Counted from the first letter of the stretch, positions 17,558-27,453 are shown. The stretch: 64,000 nt of DNA from Sva-07 sp963698435 (GCA_963698435.1 CAVOQV010000005.1:434001-498000), one strand, 5' to 3'. Numbers and translations are program-made. Notes: generated by a model from the sequence alone, not told the origin.

Positions 17558-17997
17558 CCCGTCGACGCCGCGCTTGCCGACTCGCCGCCCTCGTCGTCAC
17601 CGGGGTGCTGGTCGCCTCGTGCGCCGACACCGTCGTCGATGTCGAGTCCGACGACGGAGAGGTCAATGTCGACGGGTCGTTCGAGACCGTCCCCACCACG
17701 ACGCTGCCGATCGTCGGAACGACTGCGGAACTCCTCGCCGAGATGTCGACGCAGATGAGCAGGTTGAGTTCGCAGATCGGCGGCTCGGGCGACGAGAAGG
17801 CGACGCTGCAACGCATCGACGCGATCTGGTTGATCGCTCGGCCGGACGTCGAGGCGACCCGACCCGAATTGGTCGGCGGCATCGACACCACCGTCGACAT
17901 GGCCAGAACCGCCGTCGTGCGCATCCGTCCAGCCGACGGCGACAAGGCCTTCCAGCTCTTCAGCGGCCTCGTCGACCGCTACACCGGCGACGGCTGA
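17554..17997 (+). CDS. Small lipoprotein, unknown function
   Basis: 147 residues. The GTG start overlaps the stop of the DtxR-family gene (GTGA). N-terminal RRRR, a hydrophobic stretch and lipobox LVASC (Cys23) predict a lipid-anchored exported protein. A Thr/Val-rich linker (TVPTTTLPIVGT) follows, then a helical region (AELLAEMSTQMSRLSSQI...). No recognised domain. Coupling to a metal regulator hints at a metal-related role, but this is only context. Confidence 0.7.
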   Translation: MTRRRRACRLAALVVTGVLVASCADTVVDVESDDGEVNVDGSFETVPTTTLPIVGTTAELLAEMSTQMSRLSSQIGGSGDEKATLQRIDAIWLIARPDVEATRPELVGGIDTTVDMARTAVVRIRPADGDKAFQLFSGLVDRYTGDG

Positions 17998-17999
17998 GG

Positions 18000-20156
18000 T
18001 CAGCGCAGCGGTTCGGGGAGTGCGTCGGCGTGCACGACGCTCAATCGCTGGGTCGGGCGGGTCAGCGCAACGTAGAGCGACCGCATGCCGTGTTCGTGAT
18101 CGGCGACGATCCGCGCCGGTTCGACCACGACGACGGCGTCGAGTTCGAGGCCCTTCACGACGCTGACCGGGACCAGCGTGACGCCCTCGTCGAGACCGGT
18201 CCGGGTCGCCGTGCCGTGATTCACGCCGGCAGCGGTCAGGTGTTCGGACAGATCGTCGATCATCGAGTCGGGAGCGATCACGCCGAGGCTCGCGTTCGGC
18301 AGCTCCGACGTCAGCGATCGCACCTCGTCGGCGACGGCAGCGCCGAGCGATCCGTCCGCACGGACGAACACCGGCACGGCGTCACCGACGCGCACCGACT
18401 GCGGCGCCCGAAGCGTCGGCGTGGCCGCGGCCATCACCTTGTTCGCAAGGTCCATGATCTGGCCGGGAATCCGGTAGCCGACGGACAGCCCGATCACGCG
18501 AGACGGCTTGCGGTCGGGCAGGTGGGCGAGCACGTCCTGCCACTCGGTGGGTGCCAGCGGGCCCGTCGCCTGGGCGAGGTCACCGACGATGGTCATGGCT
18601 CCGTTCAACGAGCGCCGAGTCGCCATCTTGAGCTGCATCGGAGTGAGGTCCTGGACCTCGTCGATGACGATGTGGCCGTAGGTGCGGATCTCGTCGGCAT
18701 CATCGATCTTGCCGTTTCGCCCCGGCTTGGGTCCGAGCACATCGCGCGGATCGTCGAGCAGGGCCACGTCGGCCGGGGTCCAGCGGACGTCGTCGACCGA
18801 GTCGGACCGCGGTCGGAACAGCGCACGTGCCTCTGCCTCGTCCAGCACGCCGCGCGTGGCGAGCTTGAGCAAGGCCTTGGACCCGAACAGGTCGTGCAGC
18901 AACTGTGCCGGCGTCAGCAGCGGCCACATCCGATCGAGCGCCTCGCGGATCTCCGGTGTACCGCGAAGCGTGTCCTTGACGTCGCGCGGTCCGATCTCGG
19001 GATCGCGATACGTGGCGGCCAGCGCAGCCCACACCTCGGTCTCGACGAACTTGCGACCGCTGTTGTGTCGACGGAATCGGCGACGGGCGTTCTTGACGAT
19101 CCGGGCGGACTCCTCGGCGCGCAACCGGACATAACCGGTGCGAAAGGGGATCACCAGGTCGTCTCGCAGCGCCCGTTCGCGGTCGTTGATCGCCTGATCG
19201 ATCACGTCGGACATGCGCTCGTCGCCCTTGATCCGAGCCGCCGTCGGGCTGTCGGCGCCGATGTGATCGTCCGGCCGGAGGAACTGCACGCCGGGCACGA
19301 GGTCGGAGAGCACGACCTGCTCGACACCGGCTTCGCCCAACGACGGCAGCACGCGCTCGATGTACCGCAGGAACACGCGGTTCGGTCCGATGACGAGCAC
19401 TCCCTGGTCCTCGAGCGGGAACCGATGCGTGTAGAGCAGGTACGCAGCACGGTGCAGGGCCACAACGGTCTTGCCCGTACCCGGGCCACCTTGCACGACG
19501 AGCACCCCGTGCTGCGGCGAGCGGATGATCTCGTCCTGCTCGCCCTGGATCGTGGCGACGATGTCTCCGAGCGTCCCGGTGCGCCCACGCTCGAGCGCGG
19601 CGAGCAACGTCGAGTAGCCGCGCAAGCCGGTTCCGTCGGCGCTTTCGGCCCCGGGCGTGCCCGACGATCCGTCGAGGCCTTCGTCGTGGCCGAGCCCGAG
19701 GTGTCCCTCACCGAAGAGTTCGTCCTCGAGCCCCAACAGCTTGCGACCCTCGACCGCGAAGTGCCGCCGCCGAAGCAACCCCATCGGGCTCCGGCCCGTG
19801 GCACGGTAGAACGGCTCGGCCACGGGCGCGCGCCAATCGACGACCACCGGCTCGCGGTCCTCGTCGGCGACAGCGAGCCGGCCGATGTGGAAGCTCTCGA
19901 CGGCGTCGGGCGACTCGGCGGAACGGTCGATACGACCGAACACGAGCGACGCGTCGCCGAGGTCGAGATCAGCGAGCCGTTTGAGCAGGGCCTCGTCGAA
20001 GGCGTTTCGCTCGAACCGGGCCTGGAACGTGCCACCGAGGTCGGCCTCGGTCATGTTGCGCATTCGCCAGGCAGCCTCGCGACTGGTGTCGAGACACTCG
20101 TACGCGTGGTCGATGTAGGCCTGTTCGTCAGCGAGATCGGGGTGCTGCTGGGTCAT
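18000..20156 (-). CDS. helD: HelD-like RNA polymerase recycling ATPase (UvrD/Rep-type helicase)
   Basis: 718 residues. The N-terminal arm (about 1-200, helical, with VVVDWRAPVAEPFYRA) precedes Walker A QGGPGTGKT (223-230); later VIDEVQDLTPMQ (motif II), GDLAQATGP (motif III), GYRIPGQIM (motif IV) and VVKGLELDAVVVV with YVALTRPTQRL (motifs V and VI). This is the actinobacterial HelD layout, a UvrD-like ATPase that removes stalled RNA polymerase from DNA. Convergent with the lipoprotein gene (2 nt apart) and divergent from hemE. Confidence 0.88.
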   Translation of the reverse strand: MTQQHPDLADEQAYIDHAYECLDTSREAAWRMRNMTEADLGGTFQARFERNAFDEALLKRLADLDLGDASLVFGRIDRSAESPDAVESFHIGRLAVADEDREPVVVDWRAPVAEPFYRATGRSPMGLLRRRHFAVEGRKLLGLEDELFGEGHLGLGHDEGLDGSSGTPGAESADGTGLRGYSTLLAALERGRTGTLGDIVATIQGEQDEIIRSPQHGVLVVQGGPGTGKTVVALHRAAYLLYTHRFPLEDQGVLVIGPNRVFLRYIERVLPSLGEAGVEQVVLSDLVPGVQFLRPDDHIGADSPTAARIKGDERMSDVIDQAINDRERALRDDLVIPFRTGYVRLRAEESARIVKNARRRFRRHNSGRKFVETEVWAALAATYRDPEIGPRDVKDTLRGTPEIREALDRMWPLLTPAQLLHDLFGSKALLKLATRGVLDEAEARALFRPRSDSVDDVRWTPADVALLDDPRDVLGPKPGRNGKIDDADEIRTYGHIVIDEVQDLTPMQLKMATRRSLNGAMTIVGDLAQATGPLAPTEWQDVLAHLPDRKPSRVIGLSVGYRIPGQIMDLANKVMAAATPTLRAPQSVRVGDAVPVFVRADGSLGAAVADEVRSLTSELPNASLGVIAPDSMIDDLSEHLTAAGVNHGTATRTGLDEGVTLVPVSVVKGLELDAVVVVEPARIVADHEHGMRSLYVALTRPTQRLSVVHADALPEPLR

Positions 20157-20169
20157 AACGGGTCACGAA

Positions 20170-20211
20170 ATGCTATCGGCCAGGCCCGCACTCCCGACCC
20201 GCCGATAGCGT
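20170..20211. promoter_or_regulatory. Divergent helD/hemE promoter region with inverted repeat
   Basis: A perfect 9-bp inverted repeat GCTATCGGC / GCCGATAGC (20172-20180 and 20201-20209). Each arm holds a -10-like box: TAGCAT on the minus strand (20175-20170, 13 nt before helD) and TAGCGT on the plus strand (20206-20211, 9 nt before hemE). The symmetry is probably just two facing promoters that share the extended motif CCGATAGC, also seen before the gene at 28822. Confidence 0.5.
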
Positions 20212-20220
20212 CGACCATCA

Positions 20221-21351
20221 ATGAACGCCCTGGCCGCCCACGACGATGCGCCCACCGATCCGGACGCTCCCGCCCAGGCGATCCCAGCTGCCGGCACTGC
20301 GTTCGTCGATGCCGCCCGTGGGCGCCACGGACACCACACGCCGGTGTGGTTCATGCGCCAGGCAGGCCGATCGCTCCCCGAATACAAGGCGGTGCGCGGC
20401 GACGGATCGATCCTCGAAGCGATCAAGCAGCCGGCGCTCGCGGCCGAGATCACGCTGCAGCCCGTGCGTCGTTACGGCGTCGATGCCGCCGTGCTCTACA
20501 GCGACATCGTCGTCGCACCGCATGCGGTCGGCTTCGGCATCGACGTCGCTCCCGGCACCGGACCGGTGGCCGAGCATCCACTCCGGTCGAGCGCCGACGT
20601 CGAACGTCTCCGTCCGCTCGAATTCGACGACATCTCCTACGTGATCGACACGGTGGATCTGCTCGTCGCCGAACTGGACGTGCCGCTGCTCGCCTTCGCC
20701 GGCGCACCGTTCACCGTGGCGAGCTATCTGATCGAGGGTCGCCCGAGCAAGGACTACCGCCACACCAAGGCGCTCATCCACACCGACGAGGTGCTGTGGC
20801 ACGACGTGATGGAGCGACTGGCCGAGTCGGCGATCACGTTCATCGACGCACAGCTCTCCCACGGCGCCGCCGCCTTTCAGCTCTTCGACTCGTGGGCGGG
20901 ATCGTTGAGCCGGCGTGACTACGACCGGTACGTGTTGCCCCACTCGCGACATGTCTTCCGGGAACTCCGACGACGCCACCCGGATGCCCCGGCGATCCAC
21001 TTCGGCATCGGCTGCGATCACCTGCTCGGCTCGATGCTCGATGCCGGACCGACGGTGCTCGGCCTGGACTGGAGAACGCCGATCGCCGACGCCCGCCAAC
21101 GCCTCGGCGACGACCTGACCGTACAGGGCAACCTCGACCCGGCACTGGTGCTCGCCGGCATCGAGCCGGCCGTCCACGGCGCCCGCCAGGTGCTGGCCGA
21201 CAACGAGCTCCCCGACGGCAGCCAGCACCCCGGCCACATCTTCAACCTCGGTCACGGGGTCCAGCCCGACACCGATCCCGCCGTGCTGCATGCAGTGGTC
21301 GAGCTGGTGCACGAGCTCACCACTGTCACCGAAGGAGCCGAGGCATCATGA
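20221..21351 (+). CDS. hemE: Uroporphyrinogen decarboxylase HemE
   Basis: Converts uroporphyrinogen III to coproporphyrinogen III in haem biosynthesis. 376 residues; the N-terminal signature PVWFMRQAGRSLPEYKAVR holds the substrate-binding Arg residues, and YSDIVVAPHAVGFGI carries the catalytic Asp loop. The first 35 residues are an extra low-complexity lead. The stop overlaps the ATG of hemH (ATGA). Head of an overlapping gene chain hemE-hemH-hemY. Confidence 0.95.
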   Translation: MNALAAHDDAPTDPDAPAQAIPAAGTAFVDAARGRHGHHTPVWFMRQAGRSLPEYKAVRGDGSILEAIKQPALAAEITLQPVRRYGVDAAVLYSDIVVAPHAVGFGIDVAPGTGPVAEHPLRSSADVERLRPLEFDDISYVIDTVDLLVAELDVPLLAFAGAPFTVASYLIEGRPSKDYRHTKALIHTDEVLWHDVMERLAESAITFIDAQLSHGAAAFQLFDSWAGSLSRRDYDRYVLPHSRHVFRELRRRHPDAPAIHFGIGCDHLLGSMLDAGPTVLGLDWRTPIADARQRLGDDLTVQGNLDPALVLAGIEPAVHGARQVLADNELPDGSQHPGHIFNLGHGVQPDTDPAVLHAVVELVHELTTVTEGAEAS

Positions 21352-22286
21352 CCACCGATCGAGTCGCCGTCGTCCTGATGGCCTACGGCACGCCGCGCAC
21401 ACCAGCGGAGATCGAGCCGTACTACACCGACATCCGGCGGGGCCGCCCGCCGACGCCGGAAGCACTTGCCGACCTCACTGCCCGCTATGCCGCGATCGGC
21501 GGGGTCTCCCCGCTCGCCCAGCTCACCGAGGCCCAAGGTGCAGCGCTCCAAGCGGCCCTCGACGACGCCGAGCCCGGCCGCTTCGAGGTGTCGCTCGGCC
21601 TGAAACACGCCGACCCGAAGGTGGAGGCCACCGCGAGCCGCGTCGCCGACCGATGGTGCAACAGCGGTGATCGGGCTCGTACTCGCACCCCACTACTCGT
21701 CGTACTCGGTCGGCCAGTACCTCGACCGCACCCGCCAGGGCGTCGCCGAGGCCGGCAAGGACGTCCCGGTGGTCGGCATCGAGAGCTGGGCGACCGAACC
21801 GGCCTTCGTCGAGTTCCTGGCCGACGACCTCAGCACGCGTCTTGCGTCCATGCGCGAGCACACCGGGGGTCGAGTCCGGGTGTTGTTCACGGCGCATTCG
21901 CTCCCGCAGCGGATCATCGATGCGGGCGATCCCGTACCCAGACGAGCTGCGTTCGACAGCGGAAGCGGTCGCGGCACGAGTCGGGCTCACCGAAGGCGAC
22001 GACTGGCAGATCGCCTGGCAGTCCGCCGGACGCACGCCCGAACCCTGGATCGGCCCCGACATCCTCGAGGTGATCGACTCGCTCGCCGACGAGGATGTCG
22101 CCGGCGTCATCGTGTCGGCATGCGGATTCGTCGCCGATCACCTCGAAGTGTTGTACGACCTCGACATCGAAGCGTCCGAGCCGGGCGTCGTCGCACGGCC
22201 TCGCCTTCGACAGCACCGCGTGCGTGAACGACGATCCCACGATCATGGCCGCTCTCGCCGAGCGGGTGCGCGCCGTCGCTCCATGA
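21348..22286 (+). CDS. hemH: Ferrochelatase HemH (CpfC type), three frameshifts
   Basis: Inserts iron into the porphyrin ring (coproporphyrin in actinobacteria). The family is clear across three frames: VVLMAYGTPRTPAEIEPYY, GLVLAPHYSSYSVGQYL, FTAHSLPQRI, and GFVADHLEVLYDLDIEA. Net +1 shifts lie near 21650-21664, at about 21934 (extra G between CCC and TACCC, restoring DPYPDEL) and near 22180-22195, after which the normal C-terminus ends at 22286. With the shifts undone it has the usual length of about 312 residues. As haem genes are essential in aerobes, errors in the sequence are the likeliest cause. Confidence 0.9.
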
Positions 22287-22326
22287 TCACGACGCTGCTC
22301 GGCTCTCCCGTGAGCGAAGTGGCACG

Positions 22327-23762
22327 ATGACCGACCGTCCTCGCGTTGCCGTGGTCGGAGCCGGAATCAGCGGTCTTGCGACCGCACTCGCGCTGGTCGA
22401 CACCGGGTCGTCGACGTTGCGGTCTTCGAATCGGCAGACCGGATCGGGGGCAAGATCGAGCGTCACCGTTCGCCGGTGTCGACGGTGTCGACGAGGGCGC
22501 CGACGCCTTTCTCGCCCGGGTTCCCGAGGCGGTGGCGCTGGCCACATCGGGTCGGTCTCGGCGACGACCTCGTGTCGCCCGAACCGGTCGGCGCCGCAGT
22601 GTGGCACGACGGGCTGCACCCGATCCCGGACGGCTTGATGCTGGGACTGCCCGGCAAGATTCTCCCGCTCGCCACGACCGGGCTGTTGTCGTGGCGCGGC
22701 AAGGCCCGCGCTGCGCTCGAACCGTTTCTGCCCCGCACGTCGACCGAGCCCGATTCGATCGGCGCGTTCGTGCAGGGCCCGCTTCGGCGACGAGGTACAC
22801 GACCGTCTGGTCGACTCGCTGGTCGGCAGCATCTACGCGGCCGACACCGACCGCTTCAGCCTGGCGGAGGTGCCACAACTGGCCGCGCTGGCGAACGGGA
22901 ACCGCAGTGTCCTGCTCGCTGCCAGGCGGCAGCGAAGCTCACAGGCCGGCACTGCTACTGCGGCATCGAGCCCGATCTTCGCAACGCCGCGTGGCGGCAT
23001 CGGCGCGTTGGTTCGCGCCATCGCCGACGCCATCCTTGCGGCCGGCGGCACGATCCACACCGGCGCCTCGATGGTCTCGACTCGAATCTACACCCGATGG
23101 CCGTTGGACAGCTCTCGATGATGGTCGACGAACGATCCGGCGCCCAACGGGACGACCTGCTGTTCGACGCCGTCGTCTTCGCGACGCCCGCAGCGGCGAC
23201 CGCCGCGGTGCTCGCCGACCACGCGCCCGATGCCGCGGCGTTGCTGAACGCAGGCCGAGACCGCCGACGTCATCATGGTGACCCTCCACGTGGGCTGCCG
23301 AACAGTGGCCTGATCGCCTTCGCGGGCATGAGCGGATACCTCGTCCCGAAGCCCGACCAACGTTGGGTCACCGCAGCGTCGTTCGCCTCCCAGAAGTGGG
23401 GCCACTGGCGACCACCCGCCGGCGGCGAGATCCTGCGTGTGTCGATCGGACGCGACGGCTTGTCGGTGATGCACCTCGACGACGACGACGTGCTCCGAGT
23501 CGTGCTCGACGATCTGGAGCACCACCTGGGCATCCGGTTCGCTCCCGACGAGGTCCGCATCACACGCTGGCCGACGGCCTTCGCCCAGTACCGCCCGCGC
23601 CATGGATCCTGGGTCGACGCCGTCGAGGCAGCGCTGCCGTCGGGGGTGTTCGTCACCGGAGCCGGCTTCCGAGGAATCGGCATTCCGGCCTGCGTACGAG
23701 CAGCAACGTCGGTCGCTGCGCAAGCGGGCACGAGCGCTCGGGTTCTGGCAGAATCTCGGTGA
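22327..23762 (+). CDS. hemY: Protoporphyrinogen/coproporphyrinogen oxidase HemY, about eight frameshifts
   Basis: FAD enzyme that aromatises the porphyrinogen ring. N-terminal dinucleotide motif VVGAGISGLATALAL at 22327, then in shifting frames VAVFESADRIGGKIER, GVDEGADAFLARVPE, GDEVHDRLVDSLVGSIYAAD, TPRGGIGALVRAIADAI, VVFATPAAATAAVLAD and the FAD-binding end VTGAGFRGIGIPACV. Shifts are near 22405, 22470, 22544, 22776, 23075, 23110, 23252 and 23290. Segments between them are perfectly conserved in type and in order, which argues for sequence errors. Overlaps the next gene by TGATG. Confidence 0.87.
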
Positions 23763-24470
23763 TGGGCTCTCCGAGCGACGCCGAACCTGCCGACCGGCGC
23801 CGCATCGTCGGGCCGTTGATCGCCGGTCTGCTCGCCGTCGGAGTCGTCGGAGCGGTCGTCGCCGTCGACCTCGACAGTGCCCCGGACACGGTCGCATCGT
23901 TCAACTCCGACTCTGCGCCACCACGACGACCACTGCCGGCGCCGACGACCACCACGACCACCACGACGACGACCACCACCACGACCACCACCGACCACCA
24001 CGACCACCACCACCACGACGCTGGCCCGGCAGATCGACCCAGCCGATCGCTCCACCACTCGACCAGCACAGCGCCGAGAACAACCCGCAGCTGGGCCGGA
24101 TCGCCATCCCGAAGATCGGGCTCGACTCCGAGTTGCACGACGGCATCCGCTTGACCACCCTCGATCGTGGGCCCGGTCACTGGCCCGGCTCGGCGATGCC
24201 CGGCCAGATCGGCAATGTCGTGGTCGCGGGCCACCGCACCAGCCACGGCGCCGAGTTCCGGCACCTCGACGCGCTCGCTCCTGGCGACGACGTGATGTTC
24301 ACCACCGCCGATGGCACGTTCACGTACCACGTGACGGGACGCAGATCGTCACGCCCGACTCGCTGTGGATCATCGATCCGACGGACACGCCGACGGCCAC
24401 GCTGTTCGCGTGCCACCCGCTCGGGTCAACCGCGAAACGCATCGTCGTCAATCTGGCGCTGTCGACTTGA
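23762..24470 (+). CDS. Second class E sortase, frameshifted
   Basis: Starts MGSPSDAEPADRRRIVG with a membrane helix (about residues 17-35), then a long Pro/Thr linker, then the sortase fold LGRIAIPKIGLDSELHDGI, catalytic His in AGHRTSHG, and Cys/Arg in TLFACHPLGSTAKRIVV. The frame changes in or just after the Thr-repeat linker (23990-24060, probably twice) and again at about 24336, where one base is missing between GG and ACGCAG. The gene directly follows hemY and overlaps the start of lnt. Unlike the first sortase it ends normally after the catalytic Arg. Confidence 0.8.
23939..24022 (+). repeat. Thr-codon microsatellite (ACC/ACG)n in the sortase linker
   Basis: About 80 nt of ACC and ACG triplets interrupted by a few GACC steps, coding a run of about 16 or more Thr in the first frame and Asp/His runs in another. 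Poly-Thr linkers are usual in actinobacterial sortases; the Asp/His reading is a frameshift product. Low complexity makes indels here likely. Confidence 0.75.
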
Positions 24471-26036
24471 CCGACGGCATTCTCGAGTCACCGGCGCTCG
24501 ATGAGCGCCCCGCGCGATCGCCTGGTGAGCGCATCGCTCGCCCGGCGCTCGCGCTCGGCGCCGGCGTCCTCGGTCGCGTTGTCGATGCCCCCGTGGGGGT
24601 TCTGGCCGCTTGCGATCGTCGGCGTGGCCCTCTTCGAGGTGGCGCTCGGCGCCGAACCACCACGCCGGGAGCGTTTCCGCCTCGGACTGCTCTTCGGCGC
24701 CGGGTGGATGTACCTCGGGATGGGCTGGATGGTCCAGCTGACCGCGCCCGGCTACGTCGTGGCCGGGCTCGTCTTCTCGTTGTTCCATGCCGGCGCAGCC
24801 TTGATCGCACCCATCGGGGTGTGGCGCGTGATCGGGCGCCCGGTTGCTCACACCTTGGTCGAAGCGCTGCGGTTCTCGTTCCCGTTCGGCGGCATCCCCC
24901 TCGCCACGATGGGGATGTCGCAGGTCGGAGGGCCGCTCGTCGGGGTGGTTCGCGTCGGCGGCGTGATCCTGATCACGTGGGTCGTGTTCCAACTCGGCGT
25001 CGGCCTGGCCAGCGTCCCGGCATTCGCACGTCGACTCAGGTCGGGCGAACGAGGCGAACCGCACGGAGCGGCCGCGTTCGCGGCCGTCGTGATGATCGTG
25101 CTGCTCAGCGTGGTAGCGCCACAGGGTTCCGACACCGGCGACCAGTTGGAGGTGGCCGCCGTGCAGGGTGGCGGCGAGCAGGGCACCAGCGCACTGGAGG
25201 TACCGTCGAGCCTGGTGACCGAGCGGCACCTGGATGCGACCCGCACGATCCCCGACGACGCCGACCTCGACCTGGTGCTGTGGCCCGAGAACACCGTGGA
25301 CGTGCGCCGCGCCGGCATCCCGGGCGACGAGTTCTTCGACGGATCCGACGCGTACCTCGCCATCGTCGCCGAAGCGGAGCGGCTCGACGCCCCGTTCGCG
25401 GTCGGCGTCACCGAGGACCCGCGGGTCAACTCGCAGATCGTCGTCGCGTCGAACGGTGACATCGTCGACCAGTACGTCAAGGTCCGCCGGGTGCCGTTCG
25501 GCGAGTACGTGCCGCTGCGCGGGATCCTCGAGGCGCTGGGGGCGCCCGTGGAACAGGTCGGTCGTGATGCCAACGCCGGCACCGGTCCGGCCTACGTCGA
25601 CCTCCCTGACGGCACGCGGCTGAGCGTCGTGATCTCGTGGGAGGTGTTCTTCGCCGGACGCGCCCGAGAAGGGGTCAAGGCCGGTGGTCAGGCGATCCTC
25701 AACCCCACCAACGGGGCCAGCTACACCGGCACGATCGTGCAGACCCAGCAGGTTGCATCGAGTCGGCTGCGAGCGATCGAGAACGGACGCTGGGTCGTGC
25801 AGGCCGCTCCCACCGGGTTCACGGCGATCGTCGATGCCGATGGCAACGTCCTGGAACGCACCGCGGTCAGCGAGCAGCGGGTGCTCTACGCCTCCGTCGA
25901 GCTCCGCGACGGATTCACCTGGTACACGAACCTCGGCGACGGGCCGTTCATTGCTGCCCTGCTTGCGATGCTCGGCGTCTCGCTGTGGTTCGCCCGCCGT
26001 CCGCCGCGTGCGGTCGCTCGTGCTGAGTTCGTGTGA
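24467..26036 (+). CDS. lnt: Apolipoprotein N-acyltransferase (Lnt-like) with Ser at the nucleophile position
   Basis: N-acylates lipoproteins at the membrane. About 520 residues: N-terminal helices with SMPPWGFWPLAIVG, then the nitrilase domain with Glu in VLWPENTVD, Lys in YVKVRRVPFGEYVPLRG and, where the catalytic Cys should be, SVVISWEVFFAGRAR, so Ser. A helix follows at the C-terminus. Start: a TTG at 24467 overlapping the sortase stop fits the true N-terminus (RPALALGAGVL in that frame), with a +1 shift near 24570; the first ATG in the main frame is 24501. Several lipoproteins in the window are potential substrates. Confidence 0.85.
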
Positions 26037-26056
26037 GTACCCCGGACGTACTCCGG

Positions 26057-26515
26057 TCACCCGAGGTCGAGCATCACGGTGACCGGGCCATCGTTGACGA
26101 GTTCGACACGCATGTCGGTGCGGAATCGGCCGGTCTCGACGGTGGCGCCGAGCGACCGGAGTCGTTCGACGACTCGCTCCACGAGCGGCTCGGCTCGTTC
26201 CGGACGGGCCGCGGCGATCCAACTCGGGCGGCGCCCCTTCGACGTGTCGCCGTAGAGCGTGAATTGGCTCACGACGAGGAGCGACCCGCCGGCGTCCGCA
26301 ACGGACCGGTTCATCACGCCGTCTTCGTCGTCGAAGATGCGCAGTCCCCAGAGTTTCTCCGCGAGCTTGTCGGCAGCGTCGGGCGTGTCGGAGTGCGTCA
26401 CCCCGACGAGCACGCACAGCCCGGGCCCGATCGATCCGGCGACCTCCCAATCGGCCTCGGCCGACGCACGGCTGGTGACCTCGGCTCGGATGACACGTTG
26501 CACGAGTGCTCGCAT
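26057..26515 (-). CDS. dtd: D-aminoacyl-tRNA deacylase Dtd
   Basis: Hydrolyses D-aminoacyl-tRNA to protect translation. 152 residues; start MRALVQRVIRAEV at the ATG 26515 (the longer frame upstream is a shadow of the epimerase gene). Both active-site motifs are present: SQFTLYGDTSKGRRPSW and, at the C-terminus, NDGPVTVMLDL (usually with FLL or MQI). Divergent from the epimerase gene, with start codons only 18 nt apart. Confidence 0.94.
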   Translation of the reverse strand: MRALVQRVIRAEVTSRASAEADWEVAGSIGPGLCVLVGVTHSDTPDAADKLAEKLWGLRIFDDEDGVMNRSVADAGGSLLVVSQFTLYGDTSKGRRPSWIAAARPERAEPLVERVVERLRSLGATVETGRFRTDMRVELVNDGPVTVMLDLG

Positions 26516-26533
26516 GCGGTGCAGTATCGCCCG

Positions 26534-27343
26534 GTGGAAGACGCCGACCCGACCCTGACCCTGCGCTCCGGCGACGTGACGGTGACCGTGCACCCCGATG
26601 CCGGCGCCCGGATCGGCCAGATCGACGTGGCCGGGCAGCCGCTGATGATCGACGTCCCGCTCGATGGCGAGCGGCATCCGACCCTGTGGGGCTCGTTCGC
26701 GATGACCCCGTGGGCAGGTCGAATCCGCAGTGGACGCTTCTCGTTCGACGGCGCCGACCACCAGCTGCCGATCAACCACCACGACGGTCCCGACCCGCGC
26801 AACGCCCACGCGATCCACGGGCTCGCCTTCGATCGCCCGTGGCACGTACGAACGGTGTCGGGCACATCGTGTACGTGTTCGCTCGAGTTCGACTGGGAGT
26901 TCGGCGGAACCGTCAGCCAAGTGGTGACCCTGCAGCCCGACCGCGTCGTCGTCGAGCTGGTCGTCGAGTCGACCGGCGTCGCCTTCCCCGCAGAGGTCGG
27001 CTGGCATCCGTGGTTCCGCACGCCCGATCGCCTGGAGTTCGCGCCGGCGGCGATGTACGAACGCGACGAGTTCGGCCTCCCCACGGGTGAGATGGTGGGT
27101 CCGACCGAGGGGCCGTGGGACGACTGCTTCGTCGCCACCGGTCCGGTGGTGGCGCACTACGACCGGCCGATCGCTCCGATCGTCAAGGTCGACTCCGACT
27201 GCGATCACTGGGTCGTGTTCGACCAACCGTCCGACGCCACCTGCATCGAGCCCCAATCGGGCCCGCCCGACGCGTTCAACCTCCAGCCGCACGTCGTCAC
27301 CACGGATGAGCCCCTCGCCCGCACGATGACCATCTCCTGGTGA
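26534..27343 (+). CDS. Aldose 1-epimerase family protein
   Basis: 269 residues from the GTG at 26534 (a second in-frame GTG at 26519 is possible). Beta-sandwich galactose mutarotase fold: MTPWAGRIRSGRFSFDG, the conserved His in NAHAIHGLAFDRPW, and EVGWHPWF with the second His. It probably interconverts sugar anomers; substrate not evident. Cys-containing insert SGTSCTCSLEF is not part of the active site. Confidence 0.85.
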   Translation: MEDADPTLTLRSGDVTVTVHPDAGARIGQIDVAGQPLMIDVPLDGERHPTLWGSFAMTPWAGRIRSGRFSFDGADHQLPINHHDGPDPRNAHAIHGLAFDRPWHVRTVSGTSCTCSLEFDWEFGGTVSQVVTLQPDRVVVELVVESTGVAFPAEVGWHPWFRTPDRLEFAPAAMYERDEFGLPTGEMVGPTEGPWDDCFVATGPVVAHYDRPIAPIVKVDSDCDHWVVFDQPSDATCIEPQSGPPDAFNLQPHVVTTDEPLARTMTISW

Positions 27344-27423
27344 CGCCCGTCCGTCGGGTCGGGCCGGGTCGGCGAGCGTGCGACGGGACAAGTACGGGCT
27401 TGTGAAGCGCTTCGACTGACGTT

Positions 27424-27446
27424 TGTAGCAATACATTTGATACGAT
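27424..27446 (+). promoter_or_regulatory. Promoter with TGTA-N4-TACA palindrome and TACGAT -10
   Basis: A strikingly AT-rich spot. TGTAGCAATACA (27424-27435) is a small inverted repeat placed just upstream of TACGAT (27441-27446), which lies 7 nt before the GTG at 27454. The palindrome could be the operator of the GntR regulator encoded by the second gene of this transcript; YtrA-type regulators recognise TGTA/TACA half sites but normally with wider spacing. Confidence 0.5.
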
Positions 27447-27453
27447 CATCTCC

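Noticed and set aside
20172..20209. The GCTATCGGC/GCCGATAGC inverted repeat as a regulator binding site for hemE
   Set aside because: Each arm is the -10 region of one of two divergent genes, and the same CCGATAGC form occurs singly at 28805, so facing promoters explain it.
23985..24025. An Asp/His-rich run that looks like a metal-binding segment in the second sortase
   Set aside because: It arises only in a frame that does not continue into the sortase domain; the ACC/ACG triplets code poly-Thr in the correct frame.
21348..24470. hemH, hemY and the second sortase as true pseudogenes
   Set aside because: No premature loss of conserved segments, no large deletions, and similar one-base shifts occur in unrelated genes across the window; sequence error is simpler.
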